In this document: positions 24,509 through 36,121 of the stretch, in pieces
How the letters are laid out: every line of letters starts with the position of its first letter
Numbering within the stretch: the first letter of the stretch is position 1
NCBI GenBank assembly: GCA_037179515.1
Contig: JAXCGZ010007585.1
Span: 98,501-162,500, forward strand
Origin: Halocaridina rubra
Lineage: Eukaryota > Arthropoda > Malacostraca > Decapoda > Atyidae
Reading direction: 5' to 3'
Length of the DNA stretch: 64,000 nt
Translations under genes and position numbers: made by a program
Notes under the pieces: model-generated
What the model saw: the letters and a program-made list of their open reading frames with translations, nothing else
Databases searched by the model: none
Told to the model about the DNA's origin: nothing

Positions 24509-24610
24509 AGGAAACAACGACGAAGCGCCAGCAGCGAGGCTTGGAACAACGGCGCAAGTCGGTGTTGGACACCCGCATTAGAGTCCACAATCCAAGTGGA
24601 ATTTTCCCGA
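24509..24610 (-). other. Possible orphan exon
   Basis: A 102-bp GC-rich island in AT-rich DNA, bounded on the minus strand by CTTGTTTCTAG (acceptor-like) and GTAAGT (consensus donor). Two reading frames are open across it; one reads [19 protein letters not shown]. No protein family is recognised. It could be a coding or non-coding exon of a gene with large introns, or chance. Confidence 0.2.
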
Positions 24611-25199
24611 CTAGAAACAAGTCTATAGAGAGTGTAAGGTATTAATTAAATTATAAAGCTTGTTTAGATGAAAACATCAATATAACGCTATAAACAGAAT
24701 AGATATGTATGAAGGGTTTCATATTAATAAATATTGCATGTGTAAAATACAGAATGAAAAAAATTATTTCCATATATAATAATGTCTTTTAATAATAAAC
24801 TAGATATTGTTAGCTAATACACAACGGGAAATATACCTGTCTCGCATATAATCTAAATGATATAAGAGGGAAAGAGTAAAAGGAATGCTTTACGCCTTAT
24901 TCACCGAAAGACTAATACTCTAATAAACTAATTCACATTCCTTAAGATGTTACTTACCAGCTGAAATACCATTAGGAAACATTAGAAAACAATGATAATA
25001 AAACACTAACACACAAAATGTTTATATACTAACCTAATTAAACATCATAATACCATTTGACATTCACTAAGATCAAGGCATATTATACAGTACTGTATTC
25101 CTAAAACGCGTGACTTTGAACTGAAGGCAAAATAGACCATGATGAATGCTAAGGTAAAATGATGAATAATATATTCATGAAACTAATTACTTTTAGTTA
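24611..25199. other. AT-rich intergenic, nothing recognised
   Basis: No gene or clear repeat is seen. Confidence 0.5.
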
Positions 25200-25770
25200 A
25201 AGTTACTTCTGTATGCATAAGGCTGACCACTGAATGCTCGAGTTACGAGTGTTCCATTAGTTCTGAATGCATAAAGCTGATTATTGCACGTTAAGGCCAA
25301 GGGGACTAGTCCAATTGTTCTGAATTTTTACTGATTAGTTCGACTGTTCTGAATCAACTGCGTTGACTACTTGCGCACTCGATACAAAAGGAATCGTCCA
25401 ATAGTTATGTAGTAATAGTGATGATTTCTGCTAGTTCGAGAAATCGAGAACTAGATCGACAGTTCTGAATTCGCATTCCAACAACCTACTGCGCATTCGA
25501 GAAATCAAGAACTAGTTCGATAGTTCTGATTTCACATTGCTGACTTCTGCGTGGCTGAGAAATAGAAAACTAATCCGACATTTCTGAATTAATCTTTCTG
25601 ACTATTGGGCACTCAAGACAATAAGACTAGTTCAGCATTTCTAAAATCCTAGAGCTGACTACTGTGCTATCAAGACAAAATGATTACTCCAATAGTTCAG
25701 AATTTATACAGCTAACGTTCAAGAGAATAGACAGAGTCTAATGGCTCTGAATACCCAGTGCTGACTCCTA
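25200..25770. repeat. Degenerate ~58-bp minisatellite
   Basis: AGTTCTGAATTCACA..GCTGACTACTGCGCACTCGAGA-like units. The GTTCTGAAT marker lies near 25260, 25317, 25346, 25462, 25523, 25580, 25638, 25695 and 25745, mostly 57-61 bp apart. Confidence 0.75.
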
Positions 25771-25848
25771 AAAACTCAAAACCTGATAACTCTTCAAGTA
25801 ATTCTGAGAAACAAGCACTTTACACTGGTATTCTGAGCACTATCTTGG

Positions 25849-26068
<220 letters not shown>

Positions 26069-26311
26069 AATTATTTTTTTAAATATAATTCTCAAATACA
26101 TGACGGAATATTCAGTATATGACGTCTAAATGAGGTTTTGGAAACATTTCAAAAGACTATTTTGGGTCCTGTTTTTTTTTTTTTTAATAAGAATGAAGTG
26201 CTTTTATCATACGTCATAGTTCAACATACAACTCGTCAGCTCTATTTTTTTTTTCTCAGCTACATTCCTTTCCGTTATTTGTTTCTTAAAAATTCATGAA
26301 TTTATTTGTTT

Positions 26312-26317
<6 letters not shown>

Positions 26318-26383
<66 letters not shown>
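26318..26383. repeat. (TA)n microsatellite
   Basis: About 66 bp of TA. Confidence 0.95.
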
Positions 26384-26385
<2 letters not shown>

Positions 26386-26689
26386 TTCGCAACTACGTTT
26401 ATTTAATTATTTATTTTCTCTACCATTCATTTATTTTCATGCACAATTCTCTCATGATAAAAACAAAACAATACTAAGTTTTTCAAATCTGTGTGAAAGA
26501 TATTAACAGTAAAACAACTAGAATGTTACCCAAGTTAAAATCTTCAGTGTTTTCTCTTCTCACTCTTTTATTTAGTCTTCTTCTTCTTCTTTTGATGCTG
26601 CTTTTCTTCTTCCTTACCTCCAGCTCTTATCATTTTTGTTTAAGGTTGTCATTTTACACTAACCTCTTGGCGGCTAGTGTTTGGTTTAG

Positions 26690-27285
26690 GCTCAAACTTT
26701 GATTGCAGGAAGTCCTTCTTGACAACACCTTTTCTTGTTCATCCGGGCTTGGCACCGATATGGGGATGAACTAGCTAGCACCCCAGTGGCTGAATTTCTG
26801 TCTTTCCTCAGCCCCACTAAAATCTCATCTTCCTCCTCTTCTTTTCCTTCTTCATCTTGAAGTACAACTTGTCCCATTTTTGCATAGGGTCACCGTATTT
26901 CATAAGCCTCTTGGAGGTATTGTACATTTTGGCTAAAAGTCTGATTATTGGATGATGTTCCTGGCCCAAGCACACTCCATTTATCAGTGCTCGGGACCAG
27001 TATGGAGGTGAGAGCCTCCCCAATGGCCAGATTTTTTCTCTCCTCACTCTCTTCCATTCAAATTTCTTCTTCTCTTTCTTCGTCATCATCATCATTTGTA
27101 GCTATTCCCATGTTTATATAGGGTCATCACACCTCATGGGCCTCTTGGAATTTAATAGTGGTTTTGTTTCAAAGCATGCCTGGCGAACCCGGGTTTAGGA
27201 CTGGTATTAAAGTGAATTGGCTTGCTCCCCCAGTGGCTAGACTCGCACTTTAATTCAATGAAACCAACCAATACATAGGGTCGAT
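26690..27285 (-). mobile_element. Three tandem SINE-like units derived from an RTE LINE
   Basis: Read on the minus strand, each ~200-240-bp unit starts with an RTE 5'-end-like block (AGCCACTGGGG, GGTGCCAAGCCCGGA, GAAGGACTTCC) and ends with an RTE 3'-end-like block (GGTGACCCTATGCAAAAATGG) followed by GAA-rich sequence. Both blocks occur at the two ends of the full RTE element at 47309-50405, where 3 kb of coding lies between them. Units lie about 27250-27060, 27030-26815 and 26795-26690 (the last incomplete). They have no coding capacity. Confidence 0.65.
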
Positions 27286-27443
27286 TAGCACTGAATACTG
27301 TATAAGAAAACGCCTTTAGGGAGTATTGATTAAATATATAGGCAAAGGGATTCTGGAGGCGATATGCCTTTGTCTAACACATAATCTGTATTAAGGGAGT
27401 TAATAAGCATAAGCGTATAAACTATAAGTACAAGTAGATTTAC

Positions 27444-27445
<2 letters not shown>

Positions 27446-27523
<78 letters not shown>
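27446..27523. repeat. (TAA)n microsatellite
   Basis: About 26 trinucleotide units. Confidence 0.95.
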
Positions 27524-27526
<3 letters not shown>

Positions 27527-28149
27527 CAACAACAGTTTCTTATTAAAATAAAACTCCAAATGTTAAAACTTAAAATAATATACAATCTTACTAATGAATT
27601 GGCACTGTATCATGAATGACACTTTTACTATAACAAATTGTGATTAGTTGTATTTCATGATAAATTAATCTATAAATAATAAACAAATGACTATGTAAAG
27701 AAGTTTTTCCTCCAATCGAAAAATTTAAAACTCCATCTGAGCTTAAAAGTCCCACATCAAAAGCAAACACTTTACTGAAAAAAAAAAAGATAATTGTCAA
27801 AGAAAAGCAGTTAGCTGTCAATGCACAGTCACATTCTCCACAGAAATGCTGTTAACTCTACTTGCACAGACGCATTCTTCCAATCATAAAAATGCTGTTA
27901 ACTGTACTTGTATAAACATATTCTCCAAATAACAGAAATCCTGTTAACTGTACTTGCACAGACCCTCATTCTCTCAGTATAAAATAAAATCAATGCCTAT
28001 GAGGCTTTCCTCTCTGCATCTCTCTGACGATGGGATTGGTAGCCCTGAACGAGAGAAGTCGGGCAGTGAGTCATTTCACAAGGATGCACACGTACCAATC
28101 TTACGTTTAATGCTTAATAACAAGGCAAGTATATGCATATAAAACTCTT
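27524..28149. other. Intergenic; short repeats of CTGTTAACTGTACTTGCACAG
   Basis: No gene is supported. CTGTTAACT(C/G)TACTTG words recur near 27850, 27894 and 27942, a ~46-bp spacing. The open frame 27954-28142 has no recognisable domain. Confidence 0.45.
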
Positions 28150-29115
28150 GTTTCTTTTGCATGTGCATTCACTGCTGTTGGCCTTGGAATCTTAACAAGA
28201 ATGCAATTGAATGGAGCTCTCCTTTTCTTTGATGTTCAGTTGGTCCTGAAAGTTTCATAATCGTGCCAGTGAATGCATTTAGACTTTTGTTTCTTATGCA
28301 CGTGTATTCATTTCAACTGGTTTTTGAAATGTTATATGAATGCAACCGAATGCAAGTCTCCTCTTTTTGTATGTGTTTTCAATGCACATGGTCTCTATGC
28401 ATCTTTCTTAACATCTGTTGTGCTTTATTTAATGTAGCAGGTCTTTAAAGTCAATAACAATGCAACTGAATGCAGTTCTATACTTTTTTTGCAATGCAGG
28501 TGCTTTCAATGCATCTGGTACTTAATGCTTAAAAATAACATTGCACCTGAATGTAGCGCTCTGGCTTCTTATGTATGTTCATTCAGTGCAGTAGGTCTCT
28601 ATAGCTTAAAAACAATCTAACTGAATGCAGCTCTCATTATATAAGATATGCTTGTACTGTCAATGCAGCTGGTCTTTTAAAAATACAAGAAAAACCTGAA
28701 TGTAAATGCAATAATCCTCTTATTATTTATGCATGAACATTCATTACAGCTAGTCTTCAGCGCATAATAGCTAAGCATCTGAATACAACTTTCTTTATAT
28801 GAGTAATCTATGTATTCATTGCAACTGCCTTATGCGTTATAAGAATGCAACGGATTGCATGTCTCCGATTAATTATGTATGTGTATTTGATGGAGCTGGT
28901 TTCGGTATAAGAATACAACATAATTCAATTCATCCTATATTCATTTTCAATCAAATGTAGGTATTCTTAGCAGCCTAACAAAAATTCAGCTCTATATGCA
29001 CTAAGCATGTGCATTTACTGCAGCTGGTCTAAGCATAGTATGAATTAAATGCAACAGAATGCATCTCTCTTAATTTTACAATGCATTTATACTATCAATG
29101 GAAGTGGTCACTACT
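28150..29115. repeat. Degenerate ~75-bp minisatellite
   Basis: Units of the type ATGCAACTGAATGCAGCTCTC...TATGCATGTGCATTCAATGCAGCTGGTCTTTA. The GCAGCTGGTC-like marker recurs about 14 times between 28172 and 29100, with spacings mostly 63-86 bp. Confidence 0.75.
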
Positions 29116-30419
29116 TGATAAGTGTATAAGTTTTGCATTCCCTCCCCCCTCCTTAGGATTCAGGTCCTAAAATTTTATGTCAGTATCGCAGTTATTAAGT
29201 ATTTCTATGATTGTCAAATTCTATTTTAAGGATTACTCCACAAAGGTTATCTTTAATTCCAAGCCTGCTAGATAAAAACAGTGTTAAGCAAACTTTGTAG
29301 AGATACCTTTATGACGGTCATATACTAGCTTAAACCAAGCCTTCAAGAGGTAATCCTTAATCCCACAAACTGCAAGCTCAGAGCAGTATTTAGCAAACTC
29401 CAAAGATAGGAAATATTCCAACTCATATGTTTTTTCTTGTCCAAACTTTATAAAAATATGCTTAGACTCTACAATAGACCATTCCAGTGGAAAATAGTGG
29501 AGAGATTATTATGAAAGACTGCCACGTGGTCATTGATTCTTATGGTAGCTCTTTACTTCTGGGACTCTTCTGATACACGTAGACTAACATGGCACAATCT
29601 AATTAGTCTAATGTAACGTAACAATAGTCAGGAATCAAAATAAGGTTAGGTCAGGATAAGTGAAGTTAAGATGTCTATAAATATCGAAGTGTCCACTTGA
29701 AAATATTTAATTTTTTTACACTGTATACTCAAGTATGGAAAATAGCCTAACCAAACATATCAAAATTAAAAAACATATATGACTAAGTGTTAGGTTAGGT
29801 AATGTCACTTACAAAAATTAGCCTCCTAAAGTATAACTTTACCAAAATTATTTCGTTATACTCCATTCTCAAGTGCAAGTCTATATCTTCATTTGAAACT
29901 AACCTAACTATACAGTAAAACTTAGAAATGAATACCAGGTCAGATTAGGTTGACTAGATCACGTTAAATTAATCTACAGATAACAAATAGTGACAAAAAC
30001 TAATTATTATCATTATTATTTTGTCATATTCCATTCCCATGTGTTAGTATGAATGTACGCATCAATCCCACAGTAAGCACCTGATGTACTTCAGTCCCAA
30101 TGCATTACTTGTTTATTGACAAGTAAAGAATCATGCGATCATATCGACATATTACGAACTTTGTATTTTAAGTCTGTTATTTATATTTTTATTTTTTCTT
30201 AATATGTAAATGACACGACTAGGAAGGTTTAAGGAACTGGTTCAAGAAGGTCACGTGCGCGCGCGTGGATTTCATGGGGTGCCTAATTTGGCTGTTTTCA
30301 GAGGTGCCCATAGGCTCCTAATATATGTTTTCCCGTCGTGAGTGTTTTTTTTTTTTATATGTTCCTTGTGAGTACAGTTGTATGTATGTGAGGGTATTTG
30401 TAACTTAAATATCTTACCA
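29116..30419. other. AT-rich intergenic with an old duplication
   Basis: No gene is seen. About 106-bp spaced similarity (CAGTGTTAAGCAAACTTTG near 29280, CAGTATTTAGCAAACTCCA near 29385). Short GGTTAGGT words are scattered at 29640-29960. Confidence 0.5.
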
Positions 30420-30464
30420 GTAGTAGGTTGGCCCATGGCACAGCCGCCCGTTGCGATACTACAG

Positions 30465-30516
<52 letters not shown>

Positions 30517-30920
30517 TTAATAATAATAAAACCCACTGTGGTGACCAACCACAGCAGTAACCTGCCAGGAAACAGCTTAAACTCTCGGTCTTGCACGGGA
30601 ACCGATCTCTCGACCTCGTGAATGCGAAGCCAGCGCGTTACCACTGTACTAGCTAGCTGAAGGATTTTTAAACTTGAATGGGACTGTCCAAGACAGTTCG
30701 ATGTTAAGTCTTCCTTCAGTTACGGTTATTTGTTATGCCTACATCAACACTGAATATTCTTGGATATTCATTACACACCTCTTATTATCCCTTCACATCT
30801 GACAAGTCATTACACTCCATCTCTGTTACTTTTTACTTAATGTATTCTTCGTGCTCAATCTCAGTGGGGGCTGTATTATTTTATTTTATTTTTTGGCCCG
30901 TCCTGGTGTCATAATCATAA
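30420..30920 (+). repeat. Dispersed LINE 3' module split by a SINE
   Basis: Blocks CCCATGGCACAGCCGCCC and TTGCGATACTACA (30432-30463), then GTCTTCCTTCAGTTAC and CTTCACATCTGACAAGTCA, ending TCCTGGTGTCATAATC (about 30915), match the minus strand of 55998-55690 in the same order. Between the first and second blocks a SINE is inserted (30470-30654). No coding. Confidence 0.7.
30470..30654 (-). mobile_element. tRNA-derived SINE with (ATT)n tail
   Basis: On the minus strand the head reads GCTAGTACAGTGGTAACGCG (box A-like) and GATCGGTTCCCG (weak box B), followed by a ~50-bp body and an (ATT)n tail (30470-30530). The 7-bp duplication AGCTGAA flanks it at 30463-30469 and 30655-30661. This resolves the surrounding module as the target. 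Confidence 0.7.
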
Positions 30921-32109
30921 AAAAAAAGAGAGAAAGCATCTGCATTCAAACTTTTTTTGTCCGGTTAGGTTAAATTAAGTTTACCTAACTTTACCCCAAC
31001 TTAAGCTAAGTTTACGAATTTTAGCTATTATAAAATTTTTGCGTTCATCTTCCACCCTATATTAGGCCACCGTTTTTTTTTTTTTTTTTGCCTCATTTCC
31101 AGATAAGGTACCTAAATATGACGTCAGATGTCTATTCTGGAATTAATTCGAAAATTCTCAAAAATTATGTAGATTTCCAGGGAATGTTAATTTTGCAGCC
31201 TTTACATTTCGCGCCAAAAACTCAGTTGTACCAACCTCACAAAAAGTTTTTATTTACTTTTGATGTATAATAAATAATGTTTTTCAAACAACATTAGATA
31301 TAAACATTCAACCTCATTTCAATAAATATATCCAAAGACGATTTTGTATCAATATCATGCCAAAAATAAATTTAGTTTTTCTAGTGTGTTAGTAATTAAT
31401 ATGTCAATGAACTTTAAATTACATTACCCCGTGTTAATTACCCATTTACTGTACTAATTTTGTTATTAATTAATTTTTAAACATTTTATATATTCGAACA
31501 TAGAATTTCTTCTACAAATACTTTTTATCCTTTCTTAGTCTATCATACATATTGTTGAAATCAAACACATGTCATTGTTTACCTTGCTCTTCTTCTTCTT
31601 CTTCATATTCTGAATAAGCACTCTGCAAATATATGGCAGAAAAATAGTGAATTTACTTTCAAAAGGAATAAAAGGAGACTGTAGTAGTTCAATGATTCAA
31701 TAAATAAATAAGATAAGGCATAAATAAATAAATAAATAAATAAATAAAGAAAGAAAGAAAAAGAAAAAAGAAAGAAACGAATAATAATCTGTCTATATAA
31801 AGGCTGCAAGTCCCTAGTGAGAGAGGTGGCTGAGTCAAAGCGCAATCTTCACTCTTCGAGGGAGGGAGATGACAATCCCTCCATTCCGCCCCAATTTGTC
31901 AAATATTGAATGAATAATTGAATAAATAACTAAATATATAAATAAATGAATCAATATATAAAACAGACAAACAAAGAACTTCATACGCAGGTGTCCGATA
32001 GCTCTCGGTTTCTACAACAACCCTTAAGGTATACTTAATTAAAAAAAAAAATACACAAACACGAATATCGATGAGTAAGCATGCATGTACCACTCCCATA
32101 AAACATACC
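30921..32109. other. AT-rich intergenic; (AAAT)n and hairpin-tail remnant
   Basis: No gene is seen. AAATAAATAAAT runs lie at 31700-31760 and 31915-31970. Around 31790-31860 the minus strand shows a diverged hairpin-plus-TAGA-type tail like 14036-14100. Confidence 0.45.
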
Positions 32110-33490
32110 TGAGGTGTTTAGGCTTAGCAAAGATAGGTCAATCTGGCTGCGGTTAAGCATTCCAGGGTGATTAAGTTCAGCATAGCTGAATCATTTAAGC
32201 TGTAGTTAAACATACCAAGGGTGTATGGTTCAGTAGAGGTATACTGGTTTCACTCCAGGTAAATATACCAGGAGTGTTTGGTTCAGCAGATACATACCGG
32301 TTTTACTCCGATTAAAAATACCAGAAGTGTTTAAGTTTAGCAAAGATAAGATAATTTCACTGCAGTTACACATACTGGGTATAACTGGTTCAGCAGAGGT
32401 ATACCAGTTTCACTTAAGTAAAATATTCCAGGGGTGTTTGGTTCAGGAGATGCATACCTTAATCACTCCAATTATACATACCAGGGGTGTTTAGGTTCAG
32501 TAAAGATAACTCAATTTCACTGCAGTTAAGCATACCAGGTGCGTTTGATTCACCAAAGAAATGCCAGTTTCATTCCAGTTAAATATTCTAGTAGTGTTCG
32601 GCTCAGCAGATGAATACCTCTGTTACTCCCATTAGATATACAAGGACTGTTTAGTTCAGTAAATAATTAGTCACTTTCCCTCCAGTTGAACATATCAGGG
32701 CTGTCTGGTTCAACAGAGGTATACCAATTTCACCACAATACCACATAACAGGGTATTAGGTTCAACAAAGATTAATAAATTTCACTGCATTTATATGTAC
32801 CAGAGGTGTGTGGTTCAAAAAAGTATACCAGTTTCACTACAGTTTAACATACCAGGGATGTTCAGGTTCAGCAAAGAAAAGTCAATTTCACTGAAGGTAG
32901 ACATAACAATGGTGCTTGCTTTAGCATAGATATACCTGGTTCACTCCAGTTAAGCACCCCAGGGGTTGTGTAGTCAGAAAAAATATACCTGTTTAACTTC
33001 ACTTAAAGATATCTAAAGTATACAGATTCAGAGGAAGCACACTGCTTAGCTTTAGCAGAGGTTTAATGTCTCATTCTTGTTAAACATGCCAGGGTTGCAT
33101 GGTTCAGAAGAGGCATGTCAATTTTAGTCCAATTAAACATATAGAGGTGTTTGATTTAGAAGAAGCATACCTGTTCCACTTCTGTAAGACACACCAAGGG
33201 TGACTGGTTCAGTAGAGATATGCCGGTTTCACTCCTTTAAGCATACAATAGGCATACCCATTCCTTTCCTGTAAAACATACCAGGGGTGTCTAATTCAAC
33301 AGGAATATGCCGGGCTCACTCTTGTCAAACATATCTAGGGTGTTTAGTTCAGAAGAGATATATCGGTTTCGTTTCAGTTAAACATACCAAAGTTATACCT
33401 GCTTAAGTCAACTTAACATGCCAAGTTTTTTTTTTTTTCCCAGGAATGATATGCCAATTTATTGCCGTAAAACATACCAATGATGTTTGG
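32110..33490. repeat. ~54-bp minisatellite, about 25 copies
   Basis: Units of the type GTGTTTGGTTCAGCAGAGGTATACC...TTTCACTCCAGTTAAACATACCAGG. Marker positions near 32221, 32274, 32328, 32379, 32434 and 32488 give a 51-55-bp period that continues, with drift, to about 33490. No open frame spans the units. Confidence 0.88.
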
Positions 33491-33638
33491 GTCAGCATCC
33501 ACCAGATACAATATAAACTGGTTATTAACTTAAAAAAAATGCTATCAGCTTCACGAGCACTGACAATGGGATATCATATTGCAAGCAATGCATGACACTT
33601 CTGTTTTTTATCTCAAAAAGAGCTAACCAAATTAGTTC

Positions 33639-34151
<513 letters not shown>

Positions 34152-34209
34152 TATTAATTTTTTAGGTAAACAACCTCACACAACAAGTAGTAAAGTCAGA
34201 TATTACATG

Positions 34210-34570
34210 GTGTAAATTTTAGGTATGAAATATGACCGTGGCCATCATTTTCCATAGGCTCGCATCGTTACATGACCACTGCAGCCCTGTTCAATCATTA
34301 CTCTTATCATTTCTACATCACATCAGTTCTGTTCAGTTACTAAGGAACTATGGTCGAGGTAAGATCTTTACGGGCTCAGAACAACAGAAGCTCACATTGT
34401 TAGTATACAACTTGAGCTTAGTCACTAAGGGACCAAAGTAGAGGTGAGATCTCCACAGGATCAAAACAATTGCTGCTCACATCGTTGCAGTACAAAACTA
34501 AGAGTAACTACACTTCAGTCACTAAAGGACTACATTCGAGGTCAGGCCTGTACGGGAAACCAAGTTCTCT
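34210..34570. repeat. Degenerate ~90-bp tandem repeat
   Basis: CAGT(T/C)ACTAAGG(A/G)AC...GAGGT(A/G)AGATCT..ACGGG recurs near 34336, 34422 and 34519. Confidence 0.6.
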
Positions 34571-34655
34571 GTTATTGACGGGCGAAGGAGGAATCCCTCT
34601 TCAAGCATTCTAATATTATGATAATTTGATTATATGTAAAAACTAAATGTTTATA

Positions 34656-35041
<386 letters not shown>

Positions 35042-35489
35042 CTATATGTGAGTGTGCTTTGAGGGAAGTTAATTCGTTCCCAAAAAACTCGTAATATTCC
35101 AGAAGTATCCAGACCTACAAGATACGACATTGACGAGAGTTATATATGATTATTCAGTATTCCTACTATGTATTTCTAAGGGTACTAATGACATGGCCAA
35201 TATATTATATAGACGGTTAGCTGTAAGAACACAGACATCGCCAATCAAAACAGTCGAGGAATTCACAAACAATCATGGCTCTAGTAATGATATATAAAAT
35301 AAGAGAAAAATTTTTATACATTGTAATTCATAAAATTACTAAGATTATTTACCTGTCTATTTACCTACCTTCCCCTCTACCTGAATCAAGGTAAAAAAGT
35401 CACAGGTTAAAAAGTCACTGATAAAAGGCACAGGAAAAAAGTCTAACCTAACCTGTGAATATATAACTGTGACTTTATTACCCGCTACG

Positions 35490-35491
<2 letters not shown>
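35042..35491. other. AT-rich intergenic, nothing recognised
   Basis: No gene or repeat boundary is seen. Confidence 0.5.

Positions 35492-35556
<65 letters not shown>
35492..35556. repeat. (TA)n microsatellite
   Basis: About 65 bp of TA. Confidence 0.95.
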
Positions 35557-35558
<2 letters not shown>

Positions 35559-35673
35559 GTTTTTTCTTTTTTTGCTAGAAACATTTAGTAGCGCATGTTC
35601 ATTTCTTTATCTATAAGCTAACATGGAGTTTCCTACTTATTACTTCTTTTAGAGTAGTAAGGTTGGTAGTTCT

Positions 35674-35681
<8 letters not shown>

Positions 35682-35738
<57 letters not shown>
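35682..35738. repeat. (CA)n microsatellite
   Basis: About 57 bp of CA, ending exactly where the ORF1 frame of the CR1-like LINE becomes readable. Confidence 0.95.
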
Positions 35739-35739
<1 letters not shown>

Positions 35740-36119
35740 CTAGGGTTGTAGACCTGATAAGAAAGCTTGGAGTAGTATGTGGTCCTGAGGATATTGTAAA
35801 CATACACCAACTAGGTAAATATTCGAGGGAAGGAAAGCCGAGACCAACAAAAGTAACCTTTGAGAGAGGGGAGACATGTAGGGAAATATTGTTGAGAAAA
35901 AAAAGTCTAAAAGACCTTCAAGAATGCAAAGAAGTGTTCATTAGACGATACAGAACACAGGAAGAGATGGGAAAGATCAAAAACTTGTTGCAAGAGGCAA
36001 GAAGGTTAAATGATGAAAGAAATGAAGAAGAGAAGAAAAATTTTCGTTACGGAATACTTCCAGACAAAGGGGAGATAAAGAAGATAATGACAGAAGATCA
36101 GGGGATGGGGCCTCATTAA
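35739..36119 (+). CDS. CR1-like LINE ORF1, C-terminal part (5'-truncated)
   Basis: The open frame begins at the (CA)n junction (ARVVDLIRKLGVVCGPED), passes EGKPRPTKVTFERG and LLRKKSLKDLQEC, and ends at the TAA 36117-36119. A basic, nucleic-acid-binding C-terminal domain followed by a charged helix is typical of ORF1 chaperone-like proteins of CR1/L2-type LINEs. That assignment is by context and pattern. The N-terminal part and 5' UTR are absent. ORF2 begins in another frame 2 bases after the stop and its frame is open through the overlap, so ORF2 may be read by reinitiation or frameshifting. Confidence 0.7.
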
Positions 36120-36121
36120 GA

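Noticed and set aside
27954..28142. Possible exon (frame with SDDGIGSPEREKSGSESFHK)
   Set aside because: Composition looks exon-like, but donor and acceptor are poor and it merges into a degenerate minisatellite. Too weak to list as an exon.
32110..33490. CRISPR-like array
   Set aside because: Units vary throughout, with no constant repeat and variable spacer pattern, and the context is eukaryotic.
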